DNA of 64,000 nucleotides from Actinomadura latina NBRC 106108 (GTDB taxonomy: Bacteria; Actinomycetota; Actinomycetes; Streptosporangiales; Streptosporangiaceae): positions 1 through 64,000 of the forward strand of contig NZ_BCQS01000020.1 in the NCBI RefSeq assembly GCF_001552195.1, written 5' to 3'. Shown here one piece after another: positions 41,735-49,529 of this stretch (positions are counted from its first letter, which is position 1; every line of letters starts with the position of its first letter). A program made the position numbers and the translations under genes. Below the pieces are notes generated by a model. The model had not been told where the DNA came from. It searched no databases and was given only the letters and a program-made list of their open reading frames with translations.

Positions 41735-43030
41735 ATGAGCATCTCACCGTCGCCCGGGCCGGGCCGCCCGCAGTTGCCGCGCCCCGGCACGTGGCCGGTG
41801 TGGGTCGTTCCGGTCCTGGTCGCGCTCGTCCAGGTCGCCGGGTCGCTCGGCGCGCAGCGCGGCCGGCCGGGCGACGGGGCGGCCGGCGGCCCGCCCTGGG
41901 AGCACGGGGGCGGCGGCCCCGCCGGGACGGGGCACACCGATCTCGACGCGCTCGGCTTCGCGCTGCTGCTCGGCGGCCCCGCACTGCTGCTGCTCCGGCG
42001 CCGGCACCCGGTGTTCACGGTGTGCGCGACCGCCGCCGTGACGGCGCTGTACTTCCTGCGCGCCTACACCTACGGGCCGGCGCCGCTCGCGCTGGCCGTC
42101 GCGATGATGGCGGCGATCGTGGCCGGGCACCGGCTGGTCACCTGGGCCGGGACGGGCCTCGGGCTCGCGGCGTTCTTCGGCCTCACCGCGCTGATCGGCG
42201 TGCCCGCCGCCGAGCGCGGGCGGGACGGGCCGTTCCCGGTGGAGGAGCCGACGCTCGGCGCGTCCAGCTTCGTCGTCGGGTGGGCGCTGGTGGTGCTGGT
42301 CAGCTCCGAGCTCATCCGGATGCGGGCGCAGCGGGCCGCGGAGACCGCGCGGATCCGCGCCGAGGAGGAGCGCCGCCAGGCCAGCGAGGAGCGGCTGCGG
42401 ATGGCCCGCGAGCTGCACGACGTCCTCGCGCACAACATCTCGATGATCAACGTGCAGGCCGGGGTCGCGCTGCACCTCATCGACCAGAACCCCGAGCAGG
42501 CGCGGACGGCGCTCGCGGCGATCAAGGACGCGAGCAAGGAGGCCCTCACCGAGATGCGCGGGGTGATCGGCGCGCTGCGGTCGCAGGGCGAGTCCGCGCC
42601 GCGCGCCCCCACCGCCGGGCTCGACCGGCTGGACGATCTGCTGGACCGGGCCCGGTCCGCAGGGCTGGCGGTGGAGGCGGAGATCACCGGGGAGCGGCGG
42701 CCGCTGCACGCGGGCACCGACCTCGCCGCGTTCCGGATCGTCCAGGAGTCGCTGACGAACGTGACCCGCCATGCCGGTCCCGGGCCGGTGACGGCCCGGG
42801 TCCGCATCGCCTACGGTGAGCACGAGGTCGTGGTGCGGGTCGAGGACGACGGGCGGGGCACCCCGCTGCTGGACGACCGGCCGGGCGGCAGCGGCATCCG
42901 CGGGATGCGCGAGCGGGCCGCCGCGCTGGGCGGGACGTTCGACGCCGGGCCGCGTCCGGGCGGCGGGTTCCGGGTGCGGGCCGCGCTCCCCCTGGACGAG
43001 GACGCCGAAGACATGAGGGGTGCGCAGTGA
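41735..43030 (+). CDS. NarL-type sensor histidine kinase
   Basis: A 431-residue membrane kinase. The first about 195 residues hold four to six helices and a Gly-rich loop (GAAGGPPWEHGGGGPAG). The phosphoacceptor is in RMARELHDVLAHNISMINVQ (HisKA_3), and the ATPase has QESLTNVTRHAG, EDDGRG and GSGIRGMRERAAALGG. It is the partner of the regulator that starts within its stop codon (GTGA overlap). No periplasmic sensor is visible, so the signal is probably membrane-linked. Confidence 0.93.
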   Translation: MSISPSPGPGRPQLPRPGTWPVWVVPVLVALVQVAGSLGAQRGRPGDGAAGGPPWEHGGGGPAGTGHTDLDALGFALLLGGPALLLLRRRHPVFTVCATAAVTALYFLRAYTYGPAPLALAVAMMAAIVAGHRLVTWAGTGLGLAAFFGLTALIGVPAAERGRDGPFPVEEPTLGASSFVVGWALVVLVSSELIRMRAQRAAETARIRAEEERRQASEERLRMARELHDVLAHNISMINVQAGVALHLIDQNPEQARTALAAIKDASKEALTEMRGVIGALRSQGESAPRAPTAGLDRLDDLLDRARSAGLAVEAEITGERRPLHAGTDLAAFRIVQESLTNVTRHAGPGPVTARVRIAYGEHEVVVRVEDDGRGTPLLDDRPGGSGIRGMRERAAALGGTFDAGPRPGGGFRVRAALPLDEDAEDMRGAQ

Positions 43031-43692
43031 TCAAGGTGGTGCTGGCGGACGACCAGGTGCTCGTCCGGGCCGGATTCCGGGCGCTGCTGGACGCGCAGTC
43101 CGACATCGAGGTCGTCGGGGAGGCGAGCGACGGCGAGGAGGCGGTGGCGCAGGCGCGCCGGGCCCGTCCCGACGTCATCCTGATGGACATCCGCATGCCG
43201 GGCCTGGACGGTCTCGCCGCGACCCGGCGGATCGCCTCCGACGAGCGGCTCGACGGCGTGAAGATCGTCATCCTGACCACGTTCGAGCTGGACGAGTACG
43301 TGTTCGAGGCGCTGCGCGGCGGCGCGAGCGGGTTCCTGGTGAAGGACACCGAGCCGGTCGAGCTGCTGCACGCCGTCCGGGCGGTCGCGGACGGCGACGC
43401 GCTGCTGTCCCCGAGCGTGACCCGGCGGCTGATCGCCGAGTTCGCCGCGCGCGCCAAGGAGCCCGCGCCCTCGCCGCGGCTGAACGCCCTGACCGACCGG
43501 GAGCGCGAGGTCATGGCGCTTGTCGGGGAGGGCCTGTCGAACGAGGAGATCGCGGCCCGCCTCGTGGTCAGCCCGGCCACCGCGAAGACGCACGTCAGCC
43601 GCACGATGGTGAAGCTCGGCGCCCGCGACCGCGCGCAGCTGGTGGTGTTCGCCTACGAGTCGGGACTGGTCAAACCCGGCTGGCTGCCATAG
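43027..43692 (+). CDS. NarL/LuxR-type response regulator
   Basis: A 221-residue regulator with receiver motifs ADDQVLVRAG, VILMDIRMPGLDG and FLVKDTEPVELL, then LuxR helix-turn-helix LTDREREVMALVGEGLSNEE and ATAKTHVSRTMVKLGARDRA. Start GTG 43027 overlaps the kinase TGA. It closely resembles the regulator at 15734-16396 in both domains, so the two kinase/regulator pairs are probably paralogous. Confidence 0.94.
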   Translation: MIKVVLADDQVLVRAGFRALLDAQSDIEVVGEASDGEEAVAQARRARPDVILMDIRMPGLDGLAATRRIASDERLDGVKIVILTTFELDEYVFEALRGGASGFLVKDTEPVELLHAVRAVADGDALLSPSVTRRLIAEFAARAKEPAPSPRLNALTDREREVMALVGEGLSNEEIAARLVVSPATAKTHVSRTMVKLGARDRAQLVVFAYESGLVKPGWLP

Positions 43693-43781
43693 AAATTTAC
43701 TCTCCGGCGATTCGCTGTTGCCGTCCGCAAGGACATGACAGGCTTGGACGGGGCACACCGCCATCGACGTTGAGGAGTCCG

Positions 43782-44393
43782 GTGCCGAACGACACGAGGA
43801 TCCTGGCCGTCGACGACCGCGAAGAGAACCTGACCGCGCTCGCGGCCGTGCTCGACGCGCTTCCGGTGGAGGTCGTGCCCGTCACGTCCGGGCAGGCGGC
43901 GCTCAAGGAGCTGCTGAACGAGGATTTCGCGCTGATCCTGCTGGACGTCGTGATGCCGGAGATGGACGGCTTCGAGACCGCCGAGCACATCAAGGCGCGG
44001 CCGCGCACCCGCGACATCCCGATCATCTTCCTCACCGCCGGCGGCGGGGCCGGCGAGCAGGCGTACCGGGGGTACGCGGCCGGCGCCGTCGACTACCTGA
44101 CGAAGCCGTTCGACCCGTGGCTGCTGCGCGCGAAGGTGTCGGTGTTCGTCGACCTGCACCGCCGGACCACCGAGCTCAGGCAGCAGGCGAGGCTGCTGCG
44201 CAGCACCCTCGGCGGGGACGACGCCGAGGGCGCGCTCGCGGGCTGCGAGCGGCTGCTGGCCGCCCTCGACGAGCGGCTCGCCAAGGTGGAGGGCGAGGTC
44301 GCCCGGCTGCGGTCCGGTGAGCCGGCCGACGCCCTCGAAGAGCACGTCGGCGCGCTGCGCCTCGCGCTGGACGCCTTCTCCGCCGGCTCCTGA
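43782..44393 (+). CDS. Receiver-only response regulator with C-terminal coiled coil
   Basis: A 203-residue protein: a complete receiver (ILAVDDREENL, ALILLDVVMPEMDGFETAEH, YLTKPFDPWLLRAKV) followed by about 80 residues of predicted coiled coil (RRTTELRQQARLLRS, then ERLAKVEGEVARLRS) and no DNA-binding or enzymatic domain. It fits adaptor proteins that follow PleD/CheY-like receivers in hybrid-kinase pathways. Start GTG 43782 with GAGGAG upstream. It lies 89 bp after a kinase/regulator pair and may receive phosphate from it. Confidence 0.85.
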   Translation: MPNDTRILAVDDREENLTALAAVLDALPVEVVPVTSGQAALKELLNEDFALILLDVVMPEMDGFETAEHIKARPRTRDIPIIFLTAGGGAGEQAYRGYAAGAVDYLTKPFDPWLLRAKVSVFVDLHRRTTELRQQARLLRSTLGGDDAEGALAGCERLLAALDERLAKVEGEVARLRSGEPADALEEHVGALRLALDAFSAGS

Positions 44394-44544
44394 GCGCCGT
44401 TCCGATTCGGGACCTTCGGCCCGTACGGTCGGGGATCTTCGGCCCGTGACGATCACACTCGGTAGTTGATAGTAGTTGACCTTGCCGGTCCTTATTGACA
44501 TCGAGTTCAAGAAAAATTGGCAGGTCACCGCCCAGATTCTTTAC

Positions 44545-44597
44545 CTTGCGACCCCGTGATCCGGTTTGTCGCAAGTAAGTACTTGGTAGTAACTTGC
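44545..44597. promoter_or_regulatory. Nested inverted repeats upstream of DUF6230
   Basis: CTTGCGAC (44545-44552) and GTCGCAAG (44568-44575) form an 8-bp-arm dyad; GCAAGT (44571-44576) and ACTTGC (44592-44597) form a second that shares a half-site with the first. Both lie 70-120 bases upstream of the DUF6230 start, in an AT-richer stretch. A direct repeat GTAGTTGA at 44462-44469 and 44472-44479 lies further upstream. Operators for a dimeric repressor are likely. Confidence 0.5.
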
Positions 44598-44666
44598 ACT
44601 CACTGTCACGAGATCGACCGGTGTCACCGGGTCCGTCCGGGCCCTAGACCCCCAGGAGCAACCCCC

Positions 44667-45260
44667 ATGAGCGACTCCCCCGAGGCCGCCGCCGGCCGCG
44701 TCCGCTGGAAGCGGTTCGCCGCCATCGCCGCCCCGGCCGCGATCGGCGCCGGCGCCCTCGTCTTCATGACCGCGCAGGGCGCCATCGCCTCCTCCTTCGC
44801 CGTCTCCGGCGGCAGCTTCAAGGTCAGCGCCGACTCCCTCACCGGGCAGGGCTTCGTCCAGTACGGCGGGGTCGACGCGAGCAAGGACGGCGCGAAGCAC
44901 CCGGTGCAGGTCTCCGGCATCAAGTCCGCGCAGATCCGCAACATGTGCCAGTCGGTGAAGGTCGGCCCGTTCACACTCCGGCTGACCGCCGGAACGGGTT
45001 CCAAGCCGGTCGAGGCCACCGACCTCGTCCTGGACGTGGAGCAGCTCAACGCCGACGCCAAGTTCTCCAACATCGAGATCGGCCGGGACGCGAGCACCCT
45101 GGACAAGGGTCCGAACGGCGCCCAGGGCCAGGCCGGGATGTTCGGCCAGCAGGCGTCCAGGATCGAGCTGACCAATGTCAGGCAGGTCGCCTGGGCGACC
45201 ACCGCCGGGACGTTCAAGCTGAGCAACCTCAGCATGAAGCTCGGCGACGAGTGCTTCTGA
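44667..45260 (+). CDS. DUF6230 family protein
   Basis: A 197-residue protein with an N-terminal membrane segment (FAAIAAPAAIGAGALVFMT) and a beta-rich extracellular part (FAVSGGSFKVSADSLTGQGF, VQVSGIKSAQIRNMCQ, GTFKLSNLSMKLGDECF), matching the actinobacterial DUF6230 family as I recall it. Two cysteines (in NMCQ and DECF) could form a disulfide. It is almost always paired with DUF6114, which here starts 4 bp later. Function unknown; the pair is conserved in spore-forming actinomycetes. ATG 44667 follows AGGAG. Confidence 0.85.
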   Translation: MSDSPEAAAGRVRWKRFAAIAAPAAIGAGALVFMTAQGAIASSFAVSGGSFKVSADSLTGQGFVQYGGVDASKDGAKHPVQVSGIKSAQIRNMCQSVKVGPFTLRLTAGTGSKPVEATDLVLDVEQLNADAKFSNIEIGRDASTLDKGPNGAQGQAGMFGQQASRIELTNVRQVAWATTAGTFKLSNLSMKLGDECF

Positions 45261-45264
45261 AACC

Positions 45265-46491
45265 ATGAACCCTGCCGAAGCAAGTCCTGCCGGACCGCGT
45301 CCCGCCGACCCTGACGGGTCCGGAACGCGGGGGGCCGGGCCGCGCGGGTTCCGCCGCTGGCGGCGGACACGCCCCTTCTGGGGAGGCGTGTTCGCCGTCC
45401 TCGCCGGCCTGGAACTGATCGCGATCCCGCTCGCGCCGATGCCGCTCGTCGTCCACCAGGGCATGGCCGGGGTGGCCAGCTGGCTGATCGGCGCGCTGCT
45501 CGTCACCGCCGGCGTGCTGATGTGGGCGCAGCCCGCCCAGCGCAGCTTCTACGGCATCCTCGCGGTGCTGCTGTCGCTGGCGTCGTTCCTCACGTCCAAC
45601 TTCGGCGGGTTCTTCGTCGGCCTGCTGCTCGGCCTGATCGGCGGCGCGCTCGGCTTCGCCTGGTCCCCGGCCCCGGCACCCGCCCCTGGCCCGGACCCCA
45701 CCGCTGCCCCGGACCCCGGCGCGACCATCCCGGACGCCTCGTCACCGCACCGGGAACGCGGCAGGCCGGGTGCGCACGCGGCACCGCGCGGCGGGCACCT
45801 GACCGCCATCGCGCTCCCCGCACTGCTCGGGTTCCACCTGCTCAGCCCCACTCCGGCGCCATCGCCGCCGGCATCGCCCACTCCGGCGCCATCGCCCACA
45901 CGAACGCCATCGCCCGCTCCGACCACGACCCCGGCGCCCAGCGCCACGCCGACCCCCACGGCGCCGGCCTGCCCGGACGTCCCGGCGAACGGCTCCGGCC
46001 TCTCGCAGGCCGAGGCCCGCAAGCTCCTCCAGGAGTTGACGTCGAGCAAGGACCCGGCCTGCGCCCCGAAGAGCAAGGCGGCCGCATCGGGCACCCGCGT
46101 CTACAGCGACTCCGGGACGTTGCGGGCCGACTCCCTGACGATGTCCGGGCTCCGCTACGACGGTGTCGCGCCCCTGGCCTCGGCGGCCGGGACGGTGAAG
46201 GCGCTGAAGTTCAGCATGTCGAAGGCCGTCCTGGAGAACGTGGACCAGACGTCCGCGCACGGCGCGGCGACCGTGCGGATACGGACCCCCAGCCTCACGC
46301 TGACCGGCGACGTCGTCATGTACACGACGAAGATGTCGTCCAAGCTGCTGGGGATTCCGCTGACGTTCACGCCGGAGCATCCGCCGCCGCTGACACTGCC
46401 CTACATGGTGATGACGGACGTGGTGTCCGAGCAGCCGACTGTCACCGCGAACGGCGCGCAGCTCGCCGGGCTCGGCATCGCCGACGCCTGA
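45265..46491 (+). CDS. DUF6114 family protein
   Basis: A 408-residue membrane protein. Four helices (FWGGVFAVLAGLELIAIPLA, WLIGALLVTAGVLMWA, LAVLLSLASFLTSNFGG and GLLLGLIGGALGFAW) make up the DUF6114 core, followed by a Pro/Ala/Thr-rich linker (about 135-235, with repeated TPAPSP) and an extracellular DUF6230-like beta domain (about 270-408). Here the second partner thus carries a domain resembling the first. The last 91 bases are also read on the other strand by a kinase gene, so the two C-termini constrain each other. Confidence 0.85.
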   Translation: MNPAEASPAGPRPADPDGSGTRGAGPRGFRRWRRTRPFWGGVFAVLAGLELIAIPLAPMPLVVHQGMAGVASWLIGALLVTAGVLMWAQPAQRSFYGILAVLLSLASFLTSNFGGFFVGLLLGLIGGALGFAWSPAPAPAPGPDPTAAPDPGATIPDASSPHRERGRPGAHAAPRGGHLTAIALPALLGFHLLSPTPAPSPPASPTPAPSPTRTPSPAPTTTPAPSATPTPTAPACPDVPANGSGLSQAEARKLLQELTSSKDPACAPKSKAAASGTRVYSDSGTLRADSLTMSGLRYDGVAPLASAAGTVKALKFSMSKAVLENVDQTSAHGAATVRIRTPSLTLTGDVVMYTTKMSSKLLGIPLTFTPEHPPPLTLPYMVMTDVVSEQPTVTANGAQLAGLGIADA

Positions 46492-47822
46492 GCGCCCGCC
46501 CGGAGCTTGCCGCGCAGGATGAACGCGCCGAGCAGCACCGCCGCCACGACGAGGACCACCGCGATCGTGACGACCAGCACCGTCCTGCGGCGTTCCCCGC
46601 CCGCCCGCGCCGGAGGCGGCGGCTGCTGCCAGTTCGAGTACTGGCGCGGCTGCTCCCACGGCGGAGGCGTCTGCGGCCCGGGCGGCTGCGGCGGAGGGCC
46701 CGTCCGGGCGGGCCCTCCAGGACCGCCGGGCGCCCACTCGGTCTCCAGCAGCGTGCGGGCCTCGCGGTCCTGGCCGGGCCGTGCGGGCGGCGGGCGGCCC
46801 GGCCCGCCGACCTCCCCGAAGCCGCCGGGGTCGCGACGCGTCACCGCCTCGCGGTCCTGCCGGGTCACCACGCCGAACTCGGACGGGTCCAGGACGGTCT
46901 CCGCGGCGTCGTCGGCGCGGCCTCCCGGCGGCCGGCGGGCGGGCGGCTCGTCCGTCACCGTCTCGCTCGCCGCCGAGCGCACCGGCGGCGGGGCCGGCGG
47001 AGCGGGCGGCGGCAGCGCCGCGACCCGGGTGAGCAGCGGCTCCGCCTGCGCGGCGGTCATCCGGTGCACCGGCTCGCGCGCCAGCAGCCCGTCCAGCACC
47101 CGGGTGAGCGGCCCCGCGTTCCGCGGCGGCGGGACCGGCTCGGTCAGCGCCGCCTGCAGCGACGACATCGCGTCCGACCGCTCGTAGGGGGACCGGCCCT
47201 CGACCGCCGCGTACAGGGTCGCGCCGAGCGCCCACAGGTCCGACGCGGGCACCGCCCGCTCGCCCTGCGCCCGCTCGGGCGGGATATAGGCGGGCGACCC
47301 CATGACGAGGCCCGTCTGGGTGAGCGTCGCGTCGCCCTCCATCTGCGCGATGCCGAAGTCGGTGAGCACCACGCGGCCGGAGTCGGTGATCAGCACGTTG
47401 CTGGGCTTGACGTCGCGGTGCAGGATGCCCTTCTCGTGGGCGTGCCGGAGCGCGCCGAGCATCTGCAGCCCGATGTCGGCCACGCGGCGGTGGTCCATCG
47501 GACCCCGCTCGATGATGTCCTGCAGGGACGGGGCGAGGACCAGCTCCATCACGATCCAGGGCCGGTCGGCCTCCTGCACCACGTCGTGGACGGTCACGAC
47601 GCCGGAGTGGTTCAGCCGCGCCGACGCCCGCGCCTCCCGGAACGTCCGCTCGTACAGGACGGCGATCTCGTCGTCGTTGAGGCCCGGCGGGAACACGACC
47701 TCCTTCACCGCGACCTCGCGGTCCAGCATGACGTCGCGCGCGCGCCACACGGTGCCCATGCCGCCCCGGCCGACCACCGAGTCCAGCCGGTAGCGGTTAC
47801 CGAGCAGACGTGCCTGTGTCAT
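46401..47822 (-). CDS. Ser/Thr protein kinase without extracellular sensor
   Basis: A 473-residue PknB-like kinase, third in a tandem of three. The kinase domain (about 10-265) is complete: GRGGMGTVW loop, VAVKEV lysine, HRDVKPSNVLI, DFGIAQ and SPAYIPPERA. A Pro-rich linker (about 270-410) leads to one membrane helix (TVLVVTIAVVLVVAAVLLGA), after which only about 36 residues remain. These overlap the end of DUF6114 by 91 bases on the opposite strand. The two sister kinases carry about 150-residue sensors, so this one has probably lost its sensor. It starts 21 bp after the preceding kinase. Confidence 0.88.
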   Translation of the reverse strand: MTQARLLGNRYRLDSVVGRGGMGTVWRARDVMLDREVAVKEVVFPPGLNDDEIAVLYERTFREARASARLNHSGVVTVHDVVQEADRPWIVMELVLAPSLQDIIERGPMDHRRVADIGLQMLGALRHAHEKGILHRDVKPSNVLITDSGRVVLTDFGIAQMEGDATLTQTGLVMGSPAYIPPERAQGERAVPASDLWALGATLYAAVEGRSPYERSDAMSSLQAALTEPVPPPRNAGPLTRVLDGLLAREPVHRMTAAQAEPLLTRVAALPPPAPPAPPPVRSAASETVTDEPPARRPPGGRADDAAETVLDPSEFGVVTRQDREAVTRRDPGGFGEVGGPGRPPPARPGQDREARTLLETEWAPGGPGGPARTGPPPQPPGPQTPPPWEQPRQYSNWQQPPPPARAGGERRRTVLVVTIAVVLVVAAVLLGAFILRGKLRAGAQASAMPSPASCAPFAVTVGCSDTTSVITM

Positions 47823-47843
47823 GTCGGAAGAGTCCCCCCATTG

Positions 47844-49529
47844 TCATCCCACCCCGGAGGGACGGAACGTGTCGAGCACATTCTTCACGAGCGGCTCTCT
47901 CTCGTTCCACTGGGACGCGGGAACCGCCACCACGACCGCGTAGGGCCGGCTGCCGATGATCACGCCCCGGTCGCGGGCGCGGGTGAGTCCCGCGCCGCGG
48001 GTCCAGGTGAACTCGATGTCGGCGGCGGCGTACCCGGCGACCTCCGTGCGGGTGATCTCCCCGACCCGCTGGAAGTCCTTCAGCTTGCCGTCCGCGATGG
48101 CCTCCCGCTCCCACGTGGACCAATGATCGTAGGGGTCGCCGCTCCAGACCGTCTGGTCCACCTGAATGTAAGCGCTGGACACGGGGTCGGTCCAGATGAC
48201 GCTGTTGCCCTGCGCCGAGCGCCGCCATCCGCGCGGGACCCCGATCGTGTAGCCGGGGCCGGTCTGCGGGACGAGCCCGGCCGGCAGCGGCACCGTGCCC
48301 CCCGCCGGCGCGGACGCCCGCGGGGACGCCCGCGGGGACGCGGGCGTGCCGCGCGGCGTGTTCTGGGCGGCGGGCGTGGACTGCGTGGCCACGGTGCTGG
48401 GCGTCTGCGCGGTGCTCGTCCCCCCGGAGGACGGGCGGTTCGCCCAGAGCACGACCCCGGCGACCGCCAGGATCACCGCCGCCGCGGCGACGCCCCCGAG
48501 GATCGGCAGCAGCGGCGACCGCCTGCGCGGCCCCGGCGGCTGCGTGTGGCCGGGCGTCCACTGCCGGCCGGGCCCCGGCGGGATCGGCGCGGTCATCCCC
48601 GGAGACGGAGTGGGCGGGACGGGGACGGGCTGCCGCGGAGGCGCCGGCCGGGTGGCGGACCCGTCCACGGCCGTCGCCTCGCCGGAGCCGAGCCGGGCGG
48701 CGGCCAGGTTCGCGGCATGACCGGACGCGACCGCCTTGAGCGCCTCCTCCGCCTGGTCCCCGCTGAGCCGCCGCGCCGGGTCGCGTTCCAGCAGCCCGGT
48801 CAGGACGGGCGCGAGCGGACCGGCGTTCTTCGGCGGCGGGACGTCCTGCGTCATCACGGCCGCGAGGACGGCCATCGCGTCGCTGCGGTGGTGCGGCGCC
48901 CTTCCCTCGGTCGCCGCGTAGAGGGTCGCGCCGAGCGCCCACAGGTCGGACGCGGGGATCGCCGGGTCGCCGTTCACCCGCTCCGGCGACATGTACGCCG
49001 GCGACCCCATGATCAGGCCGGTGCCGGTGAGCGTCGCGTCGCCCGCCATCTGCGCGATGCCGAAGTCGGTGAGGACGGCCCGGTCGTCGTCGGCGACCAG
49101 CACGTTCGCGGGCTTGACGTCCCGGTGCAGGATGCCGATCGCGTGCGCCGCGCGCAGCGCCCCCGCGATCTGCCGCCCGATCACCGCGACCCGGCCGGGC
49201 GGCAGCGGCCCGTCCTCGTCCACGATGCCCTGGAGAGAACGGGCCCGCACCAGTTCCATGACGATCCATGGCCGGTCGTCCTCGTCCACGACATCGTGTA
49301 CGGTCACGACGCCCGGGTGGTTCAGCCGCGCCGACGCGCGCGCCTCGCGGAGCGTCCGGCGGTGCCGGTTCTCGCGCTCGTCGTCGCTCAGCCCGGCGGG
49401 CAGCACGACCTCCTTGACGGCGACCTCGCGGTCGAGGGTCTCGTCGCGGGCGCGCCACACCGTGCCCATCCCGCCGCGTCCGACCACGGATTCGAGCCGG
49501 TACCGACCGGCGAGGAGGCGGCCGTCCAT
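47844..49529 (-). CDS. Ser/Thr protein kinase with extracellular sensor
   Basis: A 561-residue transmembrane kinase. Kinase motifs: VVGRGGMGTVW, AVKEVVL, HRDVKPANVLV, DFGIAQM and SPAYMSPERV. A Pro-rich linker, a membrane helix (about 340-362), a Thr/Pro/Ser-rich stalk and an extracellular domain follow (GYTIGVPRGWRRSAQ, then AYIQVDQTVWSGDPYDHW). That domain is clearly related to the one in the upstream kinase, which points to gene duplication. Its ATG overlaps the previous stop by one base (TGATG). Likely substrates are envelope or regulatory proteins. The ligand is unknown. Confidence 0.92.
   Translation of the reverse strand: MDGRLLAGRYRLESVVGRGGMGTVWRARDETLDREVAVKEVVLPAGLSDDERENRHRRTLREARASARLNHPGVVTVHDVVDEDDRPWIVMELVRARSLQGIVDEDGPLPPGRVAVIGRQIAGALRAAHAIGILHRDVKPANVLVADDDRAVLTDFGIAQMAGDATLTGTGLIMGSPAYMSPERVNGDPAIPASDLWALGATLYAATEGRAPHHRSDAMAVLAAVMTQDVPPPKNAGPLAPVLTGLLERDPARRLSGDQAEEALKAVASGHAANLAAARLGSGEATAVDGSATRPAPPRQPVPVPPTPSPGMTAPIPPGPGRQWTPGHTQPPGPRRRSPLLPILGGVAAAAVILAVAGVVLWANRPSSGGTSTAQTPSTVATQSTPAAQNTPRGTPASPRASPRASAPAGGTVPLPAGLVPQTGPGYTIGVPRGWRRSAQGNSVIWTDPVSSAYIQVDQTVWSGDPYDHWSTWEREAIADGKLKDFQRVGEITRTEVAGYAAADIEFTWTRGAGLTRARDRGVIIGSRPYAVVVAVPASQWNEREPLVKNVLDTFRPSGVG

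Noticed and set aside
44495-44523. Consensus -35 TTGACA upstream of DUF6230
   Set aside because: No -10-like hexamer at 16-18 bp spacing, so not called as a promoter.
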